DNA of 64,000 bases from Circinella minor. Its lineage: Eukaryota; Mucoromycota; Mucoromycetes; Mucorales; Lichtheimiaceae. Below the pieces are notes generated by a model. It was not told where the DNA came from. It worked only from the letters and a program-made list of their open reading frames with translations, and made no database searches. The position numbers and the translations under genes were made by a program. The stretch spans positions 248,001-312,000 of the forward strand of contig JAEPRB010000003.1 in assembly GCA_016758965.1 (NCBI GenBank). Reading direction: 5' to 3'. Of the stretch, positions 1-12,441 are shown piece by piece. Positions within the stretch are counted from its first letter, which is position 1. Each line of letters begins with the position of its first letter.

Positions 1-1772
1 CCCAAGATCCACATGGTAATGTTTGATTTGTTTTTATTCCCCAGATTCCACATTTAAGGACAGCTCCTATGGCTAAATGAGGATTCATATCTGCTCCTGG
101 AACACGCTACATATTTATATCTTCAGTATTAGTTTCCCTTTCCGGATTGTGTTTCTCCCTCCACACACTCGTTTTAAAAAGGACCACGCGCCACGCGTAA
201 TCGCCTCTGCCCACAGCTTCAATCTCATCCAAAAAATTCTATCCGAAATACATGTGATCTAATTTACCATTTCTAGTCGTGTTCCATTTGGTGATGTGGT
301 AGGAGGTACGATCACTCTAACTGCGCCCAAGCGATTCTCTACTCCCCAGGAAACACTGACAGGCGCATAAAAATTCGCAACTAACCGTTTATAGCTATCG
401 AGTAGCCGATTTTTGTTTACTCACGTGGTAGACAAAACTTTGATGCTTCTCTCAACCACTCTCTTCTCTTTCCTGCCTCTTCCGAATAGCAAAAGCATTT
501 ACCTGTTTACTGTAGGTGCCAAAATAGCAAGTATACTTGGTAAACCATGTAATACACCAGCTAAAAAATAAACTAAGGTTTTACTGACATTGGGATGAAC
601 AGAAGAAACTTGTTGATCTTGATCAAAAGGATAAAACAAATTTTTTCCAGTTTTGTTGTCAACTAAACTAAAATGGATATGACCTGAACATCCTGATAAA
701 TCTTGATATGGTTTGGCCATAAAGCAAGCTAGAAATCCATGTTGTAATGCAATTTGTTTCATAGACGTTTTGAATAAACAAGCACGATCTCCAGCTTCTT
801 TTGCATCTGTATATTTTATAGCTGCTTCAAAAACCCCAGGCCCTGTTTCTGTATGCCAGCTTTCTACATCCACTTTAAAATCGTGTAACCAATCAAATGC
901 ACGATAATAAAAATCTTGGTTTTGAGCAGGTCGTAATAATGAATAGCCAAACTTTCCAATCGTTAATGGTGTTGGATTGGCGAATCCTTTGTATTCTAAT
1001 GATTCTGCATTCTCTATGTAACACAGTAAATATTGACTGTTGTTATGAATACACATTGAGGGTCTTGATACTTATTATGATATAGACAAGCCATTTTTTG
1101 TAAGAGAAAAAAAAAAGATAACTGTTCTTTTCAATTAATTCAATTACCTTTGAAACAAAAAAATTCATATTCTACTCCAGAATATGCTGTACAATTGAGA
1201 TCTTTTTCACAAGTATCTACAGCTGATTGTAAGAACACACGAGGACAACAGTAAAGGGGTAAATTGGTATTTGGATGAGTCAGGTGAACCAAGAAGAATG
1301 GGGTATTTTCCTCCCACGGGATACGACGAAATGATGTAAGGTCAATTGTGGCAACCAAGTCGAAATAGTGACAATCTTTTCCACCAAATTCGACATCTGT
1401 AGTATACATCTTATCTTGAATATCCCATCCAAAAATGACAGAACACAATCCTATATATATATATATATATATGTAGTTGTTTTTATAAGAATTTATTTAA
1501 TCGTCACGTATAACCTTCATTTCCAGACATAAAAATATATTTAAAAAATCTCATATACAAAATACAATAAAAACAAAAGATAACCATTATTTACCAAAAC
1601 CAGATTTTACCACTTGTAAGAGTTTTTCCTTATGCATAAGTTTTCCTCGTAATACACCATCAATGTCAACAGCAGCGACTTTAACTTTTATGTCATTTTT
1701 TAAGATTTCGTGAATGTTGTCAAGAGTGACTTTTTCATCATCTTTGCTTATTTTTGAAAAGCTAGTCATCAT
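1..1772 (-). CDS. Glutamine-synthetase-like enzyme (GS I / FluG-type), 3' end outside window
   Basis: Probable ATP-dependent glutamate (or gamma-glutamyl) ligase of the glutamine synthetase superfamily, in the short group related to FluG C-terminal domains and lengsin. Exons on the minus strand are 1595-1772, 1148-1450, 503-1013, 268-394 and 1-106 (cut by the window edge); phases agree at every junction, giving about 408 visible residues. The N-terminus has the beta-grasp motif VAAVDIDGVLRGKL. Later come HTETGPGVFEAA (glutamate-binding Glu), GCSGHIHFSL (HxHxS motif), PTVNSYKRL, a conserved Asn-Arg in SWGVENR, and RVPGADMNPHLAIGA. The PTVN-S junction is produced only by the acceptor at 395-396, which supports the model. 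The substrate is not certain: it may be glutamine synthetase or a gamma-glutamylamide ligase. The gene sits next to an ammonium transporter on the same strand, which suggests but does not prove a nitrogen role. Confidence 0.88.
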
Positions 1773-1844
1773 TTCACGGAGAAAAAAAAAAGAGAGAAAG
1801 AGAAAAAAAGAGAGAAAATAAGAAAGGGTTAAAAAAAGGGTTGG

Positions 1845-1852
1845 TATTTATA
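1845..1852 (-). promoter_or_regulatory. Putative TATA box of the glutamine-synthetase-like gene
   Basis: On the minus strand the bases read TATAAATA, about 75 bp upstream of the ATG at 1772. Position and sequence fit a core promoter element; there is no experimental support. Confidence 0.4.
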
Positions 1853-3182
1853 TGCATAACTTGTTAGACAGATCATAGTGTATAAACTGTGCGTTTTTTT
1901 TCTCTATAAAAAGAACTAGTCGGTGTGATAGTCATTCAGTCCTGTTTGTGATTCTTTTTTGCATTTCTTAAATGACCATGCTGGGAGGATCCATTGTGAA
2001 AAAAATAATGATAGTTATGTAGATTACTCGCATGCTATCACTACCTTCAAAGAATAATATCATCAAGATTAATTATAATTCGTTTTTTTTTTTACTTATT
2101 TATTATCATCAGTATTCAATGTTATAATGTTCTATCGCTCAATTTTCTCTTTTTAGGTCATAGGTTAAAGGAGGTACAAGGGCTTTTCGGTAAACACATA
2201 ATTAAAAAAAGCCATCCATCCGGAGTCATTCAAGCTATGGCATAATGTAAAAAATATTAGTCATATGATTTGGCGTAAAAAAGTATAATTAATAGTGTTG
2301 TATATAAGATATTTCTAATGATAGTTATTAATATATTATTATATCCTCGTTTTTACAATAGTGTAAACAACCCTTGTGCATGTGGGTGGCAGATAACAAA
2401 CTACTGGTCTAACTGTATGACGAAATAACAAGAGCATACTTGTTTTTCTTGCAATAAAATAAACATATACAAATTATCACACAAATGGACAGAAACTCAT
2501 CATTTGCTATAATTCATATGCTAGTCTTATTTTACGTACTACAGATCTATTAAAAACCCATTCGTAATTTATCAATGATACTTTCAAAAGGAACAAAAAC
2601 AAAAAAAAAACGGAAGAAGGGCCGGATTTGTATAGTGTGTGAGCTGCATATATATTATATGTTACACAATTACACATTACAGCTTATATGGGAGAGTGGT
2701 TGCATATTTATTTTTGTTTATTGTACGTACCTCCGATTTCAAATAACCTTTCTTTTAATGCAAAGCTCAAAACTAAAGCTAATTTTTTTTAACCTTACGT
2801 AGCAAGAACAAAACAAATTTCTGTATGGCACCAGGCTATATTACATTATTCATATGTAAAAATAGTTTATTAAAAAAAGGTTATATTTATAATAGAAGAA
2901 AAAATAGGTTGCAACAAATAATAATTATTGTTGTTTTGTTCCTGCATTATATAATATGTATAAGTGTGTGCGTTGTTGTTCTCGTGAAGGGAGGAAGAAA
3001 AGGAAGGAAAGATACAGAATAATAGTAATAATAATGCGTAATACGCAATAAAAAATTATAAGATAAAAAAAGTCAAAGATATAGTGGAAATTAATATAGT
3101 GAAAGTAATAATCATATTAGTATAACACTTTACAGAGTTTGTGGTCGAACTGTTCAGGTGGAAAAAAATAAACTAAAAAGGT
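1853..3182. other. Intergenic region, no gene recognised
   Basis: AT-rich sequence with many stops in all frames and homopolymer runs. Short open frames near 2575-2802 and 2825-3022 have no recognisable motif and low-complexity composition. The part next to 3182 should hold the 3' UTR of the ammonium transporter. Confidence 0.6.
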
Positions 3183-4478
3183 CTAAACAACCGATCCTTG
3201 AGCATTATGATTTTGTTGAGGAACTTCTGTAACTTCTTCACGAACCACTTTTTGCTCCCCAGTTTCTGGATCAACGGTAATAATCTTATTGATATGATAG
3301 GCATAAGCTTGTTCGCCAATTTCAGCAGCATCTAAACCTTCTAATTCCACTTCTTGTGAAACACGAAGTGATAAACCAGGAATTTTATCCATAATAAACA
3401 AAATGAGATAAGTTATAAAAAATGACCATGCTGCTCCGGCTGTTGCATCAGCAAATTGGTATCCAACTTGAATCCAATTATGGTTCATCCAACCACCATC
3501 AATTTCAGTGCCATCTAAAGAAGCAATGTATTTTTCAGCAAAAACGCCTGTAAAAATACAACCAACGTAACCACCAACACCATGGACGGCAAAAACATCC
3601 AATGCATCATCAAAGCGTAACCACTCTTTCATATGAGATGCCAAGTTACAGAATACACCACCAAAAAATCCAATGGCAACAGCCGGACCAGGACCTACGA
3701 ATCCAGCAGCAGGTGTAATAGCTACTAAACCAGAGATTGCTCCGGAACAGAATCCAAGAGCCGAGAATTTGCGATCGATACGATAGTCCAAAACCATCCA
3801 AGTAATGGCACCCACGGAAGCGGCCAGGTTGGTGACAACACAAGCCATTCCTGCACGCAAATTGGCACTTAAAGCAGAGCCACCATTGAAACCAAACCAA
3901 CCAAACCATAAAAGTGCAGTACCCAAGACCACGTTAGACATATTATGAGGTTTAAATTCATGTTCTTGTGAAATGCTTCCTTTACCAGTACGTTTACCTA
4001 GAATCAATGCATACGCTAATGAAGAAAAACCAGAAGCGATATGTACTGGTGTACCACCAGCGCTATAATAGTAATGTTAGTTCCATTAGATTATTTAGTT
4101 TTTTTTTTATCATCAAAAAGAAATGCTATATTATTAGAATTATGTAATAATAATACATACAAGTCCAATCCACCTAGTTGATAAGACCATCCGTTTGGAT
4201 TCCATGTCCAGCATGCGAGGACGTCATAAACGATTGTTGACCATACAAAAATAAAAATAATCATTGGCAAAAGACGTGCACGTTCAGCTGCGGAACCAAT
4301 CGCAAGTGCAGGTGTCAAAGCAGCAAACATGGCTTGATAAATACAAAATACAATAGCGGGAATATTATCGCTTCCAGGCGATGGGTCTCCCAATACGTCT
4401 CGGAAAAAGGCATACTTGACATTACCAATAAATGCTGATCCTGTATCACTAAAGGCTAAACTATAGCCCCAAATAAAC

Positions 4479-4518
<40 letters not shown>

Positions 4519-4901
4519 GAAGAGAATGATACGTGATGTACAACAAAAAACAACAGAGAGTTAACTTTTATTGTTATTTAACATACTATGATGGAATTAT
4601 TATACACGAATCTCATACAAAAAAATAAAGAAATGTGGTATGTTTCATTTCTGTGTATTATATAAAAATAGTCTTTTAAAATTTATTTTAATGTCAAAAT
4701 AAATAAACGAACCTGTACTGAAACAACTACAAGACAGAGAAAAGCACTCATAATCATTGAAAGTGCGTTTTTAGATCGAGCAAGACCCGAATAAAAATAA
4801 CCAATACCTGGAATCATAAGCCAGACAAGACTCATGGAAACAATTACGAATCCAATATCTCCAGCATTGTATTGTGAACCATAAGGAGGTTCTGAATCCA
4901 T
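3183..4901 (-). CDS. Ammonium transporter (Mep/Amt/Rh family)
   Basis: Plasma-membrane ammonium permease, 462 residues from three exons: 4713-4901, 4161-4480 and 3183-4062. Family motifs are clear: an N-terminal GDIGFVIVSMSLVWLMIPG first helix, SLAFSDTG, the signature LDFAGGTPVHI created exactly across the second intron, WFGWFGFNGGSAL, and DVFAVHGVGG carrying a pore histidine. Length and the expected eleven membrane spans match fungal Mep proteins. The acidic C-terminal tail (about 60 residues) is cytosolic in the family and used for regulation. The first intron has an unusual donor (CAG|GTTCGT), but the join gives the in-frame VQ-WFIWGY expected. GATA sites upstream suggest nitrogen control. 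Confidence 0.95.
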
Positions 4902-5056
4902 TTTCGATTATTATTATTAAAATATAAGATATAAATGAAAATAAAAAGTTTATACAGTAATAAAGATTTATAAAAAGGAGAGGAGACAACAAGAAGCTAA
5001 GATACGTAACAAAATGAAAAAGAAAGAAAAGAGTCTATATAAAACACAGTTTTACA

Positions 5057-5095
5057 GATAAAATATAATAGCTCAATAAAAGATAACAAGATAAG
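5057..5095. promoter_or_regulatory. Cluster of three GATA motifs upstream of the ammonium transporter
   Basis: GATAAA (5057-5062), GATAAC (5082-5087) and GATAAG (5090-5095) lie within 39 bp, about 155-195 bp upstream of the ammonium transporter start. Fungal AreA/Nit2-type GATA factors bind such sites in front of nitrogen catabolite genes, often in pairs. Function here is inferred from motif and location only; GATA is frequent in AT-rich DNA. Confidence 0.4.
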
Positions 5096-5099
5096 AGAA

Positions 5100-5715
5100 T
5101 GACACCCCCCCCCTTCTTCTTGGTATAATGGATTTAAGTAGCTGTTCTACTCCCAAAATATGTACCTATAGTATTTTTTACTGATAAGAAACTCATACGT
5201 ATGAACAGGTGAGTAAAATATTCTTTTTATCTTTAGTGTAACAAATAGTAATGGGGGGGTTCATCCCATCAAGTTTAAAACCTTTTTATTTCAACAAAAG
5301 AGAATATACAGTGACAATAAACAATGGATATTTATTTTCTATTATGTTTGTTTTACATATTAGCCCTCACCCATCATTTGATCAATTTTACTATAAACAA
5401 TTTTAGTACGTAACATAGATAATAGTAATATGGGTATCTCTCTCCTTTTTTTAATCGTTATCTTTGTTCATAGTTATAGCTTTTTTTTCTTTTAGCATGT
5501 GACCCTTTCTTTTTGTTTGGATTTCTTTTTACCCTGCGTTTATAAAAACTTGTTTCTTCTCCCTTCTTTTTTCTCACCAATGCTTATTATCTTTCTGTAC
5601 ATACTCACAGCAGTAACACAATGATCCACAAAAAAAAAAACAGATCGATCAACTTTAAACAATACTATTTGATTCATTATACGAATCCGATCTGATATAA
5701 AAACTGTATCTTTTA
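5100..5715. other. Intergenic region between the ammonium transporter promoter and ASA1 3' end
   Basis: No coding potential seen. It contains a C9 run near 5104-5112, a G7 run near 5253 and poly-T tracts. It holds the distal promoter of the ammonium transporter and the 3' UTR of ASA1. Confidence 0.5.
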
Positions 5716-7379
5716 TTAATAAATCTTCCATAAACTAATCCTAGATTCTTTAGATCCACCGATCAACCAATGATCTTTTGTATCTTCAAGTACAGAAGCA
5801 AATGCCACCGAATAGACACTATCACGATGGTAAGATAGGATAGCTAATGGTTGAAGTGATTTACATGAGAAAACACGAATTCTATATTTTATCAGATTGT
5901 TATTGTTAATAAGCTTAATCAGATATTGAATTTTCAATATAAATTGTTTATATATATATATATATACCTTCCATCATGACCAGCCGTAGCAAAAATCTTG
6001 CCATCTATTCGAATATCAATGGCAGCTAACCCTGATTTTTTAATACTTGACTTTTTAATAACAACATTGCTTTCTTGTCCTTGTCCTTGTTGTTGTTGTT
6101 GTGATGATAATGCATACTTGACAATTTGATTATCACCTGAAGTAGATATAGCAAATCCAAATGTATTACGTTCCACAGCCACATCAAGTACTATATTATA
6201 AAACAAAATACAAGAATATACAGTTCTCATATGAGATTTATATTCAGAAGTTATGTCGATCCTTGTTATCAATTACCTGGGGCTGTGTGTTCTTTTACTA
6301 ACCAAACAAGGTTTAATTTTTTTTCATTTAGATAAGAAACATTCCATAATGCCACGGACCCATCTTCATAACCAGTTAAAATATAAAGTTCTTTCATCAA
6401 ATAAAACAGTTTAACTGTCATACAAAGACCATGTTTATCATCATCCCCCGTTCCAATTTTCTGCATCACCCATTTCTGTTGTTCTATACTATAAATGTCG
6501 ACCTAAAAAAAACCATAATTAATAACTTCAAATATATAGAATCTAGAAGAATATATAGCTTTTGGTTGTTTATTATAAACCTTCCCATCCCCCCTTTTTT
6601 TTCTATTCCTTGTTTTTTTTTCTTATTATCTTCCTCTTTTTCGTATACCCTTAATGATATTGTTCTAAGCATACCAAAGATGTATCACCTCGAAGTGGAA
6701 GGCATAACAACGTATCATCTTTTGTTCGAATTAAAAAAAAAAAGACAAGCATTAACTTTTATACGTATTAATAATTCCAGTTTTCTTTTTTTTTTACCTG
6801 TTATTTGACAAATGGATAATCGACAAAATGAAAGTGAATAATATTCTATTGAATGAATCAACATGTATTCTGGCACTTGATTGTCTTCATCAAGTGTTAA
6901 TTGCCATATATGAACGGCGTTATCTCTTCCCTGACTACAATATGTGATAAAATAATTTTTTGTTTCCGTTATTACCTTTTTCTCTCTCTCTCCCTTCACC
7001 TCCTTTTTTTTCTTATCTTTTTCTTATGCTTGCCTTATAAGTTTATTATTCCCATAAACGTGTACTTGTAAACAAGCAGCTTCATGAGCTTTCCATTCAA
7101 GTATTGATCGTCGCGTTTTCATTTTCCAAATGCATACAATGCCATCGGCATCACTAAGTTATTAATCATTATTTTAAATGGAGGAGGGAAAAGGAAATTA
7201 AAAACAAATACATTGTTAATTTACAAAAAAATCAAATAATTATATATACTTAAGAGAAAAAAAAAGAGGTTCATTTTTTTTTACCTTGAAGCAATGTATT
7301 TATCATTATTAAAAAATATTATTGCATTCACTGACGATTTATGTCCACGAAAAATATATGCAGGAGTTGGAAGTGACAT
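5716..7379 (-). CDS. ASA1: WD40 protein, ASTRA-associated protein 1 (Asa1/GNB1L family)
   Basis: WD40-repeat subunit related to yeast Asa1 and human GNB1L, which act in assembly and stability of PIKK kinases with the TTT/ASTRA complex. Seven exons (7285-7379, 7034-7153, 6798-6934, 6675-6718, 6277-6502, 5968-6190, 5716-5881) give 336 residues with consistent phases. Visible features are the start MSLPTPAYIFRGHKSSVNAI, WD-type strands ending in GIVCIWKMK, QGRDNAVHIWQL, GYEDGSVALWNV, TAGHDGRIRVFSCK and the C-terminal GGSKESRISLWKIY. The SQGRDNAVHIW block and the terminal GG-KDxRIxLW block are typical of Asa1/GNB1L rather than generic WD40 proteins. Intron 2 (6935-7033) starts with GC instead of GT. 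A Q-rich loop lies before the last repeats. Confidence 0.85.
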
Positions 7380-9005
7380 ATATGCTATTATTATTAAGAA
7401 AAAGTTTGCTGAGTCGATTTAAGTTTTTTTTATTTATCTGCTGGTCGTTTATCTAGGATGAAATAAGAGTAGTAATACAAACCTAATGTCAGAAGAGAAA
7501 AATATATATTTTTACTATTATTTAGAAACATATATGATTTGGACTATCATGCAAATACTGTAGTGATTATGCATCAAAAATACCATTACAGTGAAATGTT
7601 AGTTACAGGTCGAAAGATATCTATGCTAGCTTATAATGATATGTCTGGCTACGTACGTAGCAACATGTTTTCAATTTAAACAATACAAAGAGGAATACAT
7701 TATACTACACACTTCCTTTTCTCTTCAAAGCATTTGTTTTTTCGGAAAAAAAAACAGTTAATGAAGTATATGATCTATATATATATATAGAAGCATATAT
7801 AGCAACGAAAAAGGATATTAGCTGATATACGTAAAAGAAAAAATGCTTGGATAACATGATGTCACAATATGTGTATCTGTTACCTGGAAACTTCTTACAT
7901 ATGTTTTCATGTTTTAAAGTATTTCAAGAATGCGATCGTTTATATATTTATTCAGAAACGTCAAATGTGAATAATCAATAGGTTAATGCTTTTCCTCGTA
8001 CGTAGAAATAATGAAGAGCAAAAAAAAAAACATGTTGAATCGTCACGTTTCGACTTGTTATAGATTACCATTAAAAGATTTTTATTTTATTTACGTATTT
8101 TTGCAAGTAACATACCATATGTATATTAGAAAAATGGTATTAATTGAAATATGACGATCTACTGATTTAACGTGTTGGGAAAGAAAACCTTTAGATAAAA
8201 GTCACAAGTCTGATCATTAGTATTCTTTTAAATGATGCTTCTAGGCAACTGGCTGTATCACCCGGACATATAGTGCATAACGAATAAAATGAATAACCAG
8301 ATGAGGCCTGAATTTGTTTGACAAACAATACGTCAAATTAAACAAAATCGATTGTTTTAGTTAATCTTTCTGATTTTTACACCATATAAAACATGACAAG
8401 CATAAATTATTTTTTCTTTTATAGGTACAATTTATATTTCTATTATCAAAACATCAAATGAACTAGAATAGACGCTCTCTCTTCATTTCTTCTTTGATCC
8501 TATTCAATAAAAATATATAACTTTATTTGCGTTCATTCATGTCCACTAATGCTATTATGAGAATTTTATCTACATATTTGTTCAACTTTTTAGAACGTTC
8601 GGACTTTATTTCTTTTTTATAATGCACTCATCAAGAATGTTCATTTTCTGTGAAGTTATACTAAACTTTTGAGCGAATTGTCGTCTTCATTACTATACGT
8701 ATTAGACCTATAATCAATAAAAATTTTACTTCCTTTTTACTATCATATGTAAAAATAACTTACCCCTAATAGTTGTTTTCTTTTTATCATTTAACAGTAG
8801 TTACAGGGGTTAGGGTTTAAAAAGAACTTTATGTAATGTATGGATAAGAATGACAGGGTTTTAAAAAACTCTGAAACCTATTTATGCTAAATTTGAGCAA
8901 GGAAAAGGTAAATTAGGTCATTATACCTCAATATTTTTTACGTATTTCTTTTCCAAAATAAATAAAAACCTATTCACTATCAATTAATTTAATATTGTGA
9001 CGATC
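7380..9005. other. Intergenic region between divergent ASA1 and the Kre9-like gene
   Basis: About 1.6 kb without a credible exon on either strand. It contains poly-A/T runs, a palindromic ctacgtacgtag near 7644, and one copy of the string ggttagggttt near 8807. It must contain both divergent promoters. Confidence 0.55.
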
Positions 9006-9798
9006 ATGATAATCACAGTGTTTATTTTTCTTTTATCAACTTTAAATGCCTTGGCTTTTGGCATTGTATGGAATGCTAACATGTAAGTGTGAAACATGTT
9101 TTTCATATATATATCTGTGATGTGCATATTATTGTATGGTATGGACAATACGTACTCCAAGAATGGAACTTAATGAATTTTTATGCTTATGTATTTATAG
9201 TACTTCTCCAAATGAAAACACTGTTTGGAAAGCAGGCCATAAATATACCGTAGAATGGTAAGATTCAACTTGTATCAGATCGATGAATATATGAATATAT
9301 ATATATATATATATATATATGTAAATTGACAAATGATATTATTATTAGGATTACTGATACCACATATGGTCCAATCCCAGAAAATGTTACGTGAGTATTA
9401 TATACAAATGTATATCAAAATAATGATACGTATTTTACTCATATATAATGAATGATATTTATAGTGGTATAATTAAACTTGGTTATCTCGAAGAAGGATC
9501 CATTGATGAACATCTGTGTAAGTTTATTTATAATATAACAAAAAGAAAATGCAGTTAGGAAAGACAACTCAATTTTAATATATATAACCAACAAATATTG
9601 AAAAAAAAACTAGATTGGGATCTTGGAAGTGGATTTTTATTGAATAGTGGTTCACAATCTGTCAGACTTCCACGTAATTTAAAAACAAGAGATAGTTATA
9701 TTATTGTATTGATGGGTAATTCTGGCAATGCATCACCTCAATTCACAATCAAAGGTCCTAAACACGAACATAGAGAACAATCTCAACAAGAATCGTAA
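9006..9798 (+). CDS. Small secreted Kre9/Knh1-type cell-wall protein
   Basis: Predicted secreted 137-residue protein with a Kre9/Knh1 N-terminal-like (Ig-like, Ser-Thr-rich GPI-anchored membrane protein family) domain. Exons are 9006-9082, 9201-9257, 9349-9390, 9465-9517 and 9614-9798, all in phase. Residues 1-18 form a signal peptide (MIITVFIFLLSTLNALAF). The domain shows the family pattern: a TSP segment, VWKAGHKYTVEWITD, then GIIKLGY, then SVRLPRNLKTRDSYIIVLMG and a closing SPQFTIKG strand. Kre9/Knh1 proteins are linked to beta-1,6-glucan and wall assembly. It ends in a short charged Q-rich tail and has no GPI-anchor signal or Ser/Thr-rich stalk, so it is probably soluble in the secretory path or wall. 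Confidence 0.75.
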
Positions 9799-9960
9799 TC
9801 TCAGTAATATCATAATTCCATAACAAATAATAAAACCGAGATATATAATTACGATATATATATGTAAATATTTAAATATATGAATAGTTTTTTTTATTGT
9901 TTACTGTCTATTATATTACAACAATCAAAAAAAAAAAGTTTTTAAAGGATTATGATTTAA

Positions 9961-10876
9961 TTATTGACCACGTACTTTTCGACCATGCTTTCTAAGCAAT
10001 GATAAGGATCCGACACCAAAGAAAAATGTACTTAATGTCCACTTGACAGTATTTAAAGAACTATACCAGCCACGTCTTACACATGTAATGAAAGCGATAG
10101 AAGCTTCTAGGGCGTGAAGAGCTACCGCTCCACGGAAAACTTGTTGAGAAATGATGCGTAAACCATATTTTTCACGGAGTTCAAGTAAAATGGGAGCGTG
10201 TGCAAGTGAAGCATCTGTAGAATAGCCTATTAATGCTGGTAATCCAATAAAAAAACCAACAAGAAGAGCCTTGCCTAAAGGAACTGGATAAAAAATATCC
10301 AATGGTACTTGAGGTTCAGCGGGTGTATAAATATCAGTAGCGCTGGCATAAGCAGCTTTTGCAATAGCAGCAAATGGGGGTGGACCAGTAAGTGAACTTG
10401 GCTAATTAATATAATATAATCGAGAGTTAGATTGAGATTATTTTTTCGTGGTGTACAGAACTTGTTATGACTTACAAGACCAAGAGCTGATTCGGCTTCT
10501 TGGGCCATTCCTTCTAATACAGGTCGAATTTCTTCCCGTTTTGTCAAAGGTGTTTTAAACTCGATAAAAGCTTCGTGTTTTACACCATCACCAGGTAATT
10601 TATAAGACATTGTAAAACCACGAGAATTTAAACTTTCGAAATTAGCAGATTCAGCCGAGTCTTGTTTAGCAAAATACCTTACATAAGCCAAGTTGGTGGC
10701 TATATACATAAATAAAAAAAACCCAAGTTTTTTTTTTCTTTTTTAACTTTTTTTTTTCGCTGATCGTTTCAATAAGTCAGGCTAGATGAGAAAGACCTTC
10801 TTTTTCCCTTACCTGTATGAACACTCATGTAAGCTGCAATGGGTGCACTATGTGGAGCAATTGGATCAGGTGCCAT
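9961..10876 (-). CDS. Membrane protein with DUF2470-like and DUF4499-like regions
   Basis: Three exons (10813-10876, 10476-10699, 9961-10401) encode 242 residues. The N-terminal half (IAAYMSVHTGTNLAYVRYF, then SRGFTMSYKLPG and EAFIEFKTPL) resembles the fungal DUF2470 fold. A Pro-rich linker follows, and the C-terminal half has about three hydrophobic segments (LGKALLVGFFIGLPALIGY, ALHALEASIAFI, WTLSTFFFGVGSL) like DUF4499. Fungal proteins joining these two regions are known, but their function is not. The assignment rests on recognition of pattern, not a profile search. The tail is basic (RKHGRKVRGQ). No other member of a pathway is adjacent. Confidence 0.65.
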
Positions 10877-11204
10877 TTGTATTTATAAGATTATAATAAA
10901 AAATTGAGCAAGTATTAAAAAAAAAAGCAGGAAAGAGAGAAAAAAGGAGAGAGGGAAGCTTAATTTCTTAATAAAAATATATACCAGGACATAATACGAA
11001 TATACTCAGTTTAAAGTTAAAATGGGCTGACATAATATTTGAATTTTTTCTAACCCCATCAATTTATGCAAAAATTTAAAAACAAACAATTCGAAATTTA
11101 CTTGTATTATGAATATTGTACCAGTGGAAAGAAAAGTATTAAAAAGAGGATATCTATTTACAAAGAAATTTTTTTTTTTACATAAAGGAGCTATCAATTA
11201 ACTA
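10877..11204. other. Short intergenic stretch between two co-oriented genes
   Basis: A/T-rich with an A8 run and purine-rich tract near 10920-10960. It serves as the promoter of the DUF2470-like gene and the 3' region of the Isc1 gene. No RNA gene seen. Confidence 0.5.
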
Positions 11205-12378
11205 TTATAAGTTTAATAATGCATCTGTATCATTACTACGACTTCCAGAAACTGGTTTTCTTTGTGGCGATTGTCTATTTGTATTGGTATTACTTATATC
11301 ACCACCTTTTAATAGCTTTAATCCTTCTAGCAAAGTAGTTACTTCCAATTCAAATTGCCTTAATGCACGTTGTTCTGTATGTCCAAATACAAATCCAACA
11401 ATCAAACAAATTGTTGCAATTGCTGCCATTGCAATCACACATAATCCACCCAACGTATTAACCAAAATAGTAACCAAACTTCCTTTTTCATGTACTCGTA
11501 AAGAAACAGGCAATACTATCACAATGACATATACAACAATTAATGTCACTACCAAAAATACAAACAAGGCCAATAATAAATTCGCTGTTCGTCTTGTAGC
11601 CACCATATCTCGTTTAAAAATGGTTCGAATTTCTTCCAACATAGAAGGCTCAATCCACGTATATGTTGGATGAGACAATCGAGATGGATCCGGAATATCA
11701 TTTTTTGCTGCTGTTGTCATGGTAGCCGCACTATCATAAATAGCAAAAGTGGAGTGTACACCGAAATGATCTGAAAAACTCATATGGGTTCCAGGAATAT
11801 GATCTGCCATGGCAACACAGGAACGTATACATTGTAGCTGAGGAGATTTGCGATAAAATATATAGTCCAATCGATCACCCAAGGAAAATGGTTGCTGTTT
11901 GAATTTTTCTGGATTAGACCAAGTGTTCATGGGTGAATTACAAGTAATACCCAAAGGTTGTACCATATCATGAAAAGATGATTCCATGCTGTTGTCATTA
12001 GTGTGGTTGGTGTTACTATCATGTGATAATTCTTCTTGATGAATTTCAAGCCAAGAATCACTCATGAATGCATGAGCTTTAAGTAATTGATAATTGTGAC
12101 TCGTAGGAATACTATTGAAATCACCCGTCTATATAAATATCATCTTTCAATTAATAATTGATGCATATATATGTATGTGTGGAATAATTGTAATAGAGAT
12201 ATTTACAGCGATGACATGGCGTCCTTGTGCGGCAGATGCCCGAAGTAAATTAGCAAGTTCCCAAGATTCTGATACACGATGTCCTTCATACTCATCTGAT
12301 TTACCATAGCCTGCATGGAGCTATATTATCCTTATTATTATTACCTCAATTATAAGCAAATTGTGATTTCCTCGGTAT

Positions 12379-12441
<63 letters not shown>

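Noticed and set aside
8800..8825. A ggttagggttt string resembling a telomere repeat
   Set aside because: Only one and a half units, no array; chance in AT-rich DNA.
12061..12200. A CRISPR-like or palindromic array was looked for here and elsewhere
   Set aside because: Only simple repeats are present; there are no regular repeat-spacer units and the DNA is eukaryotic.
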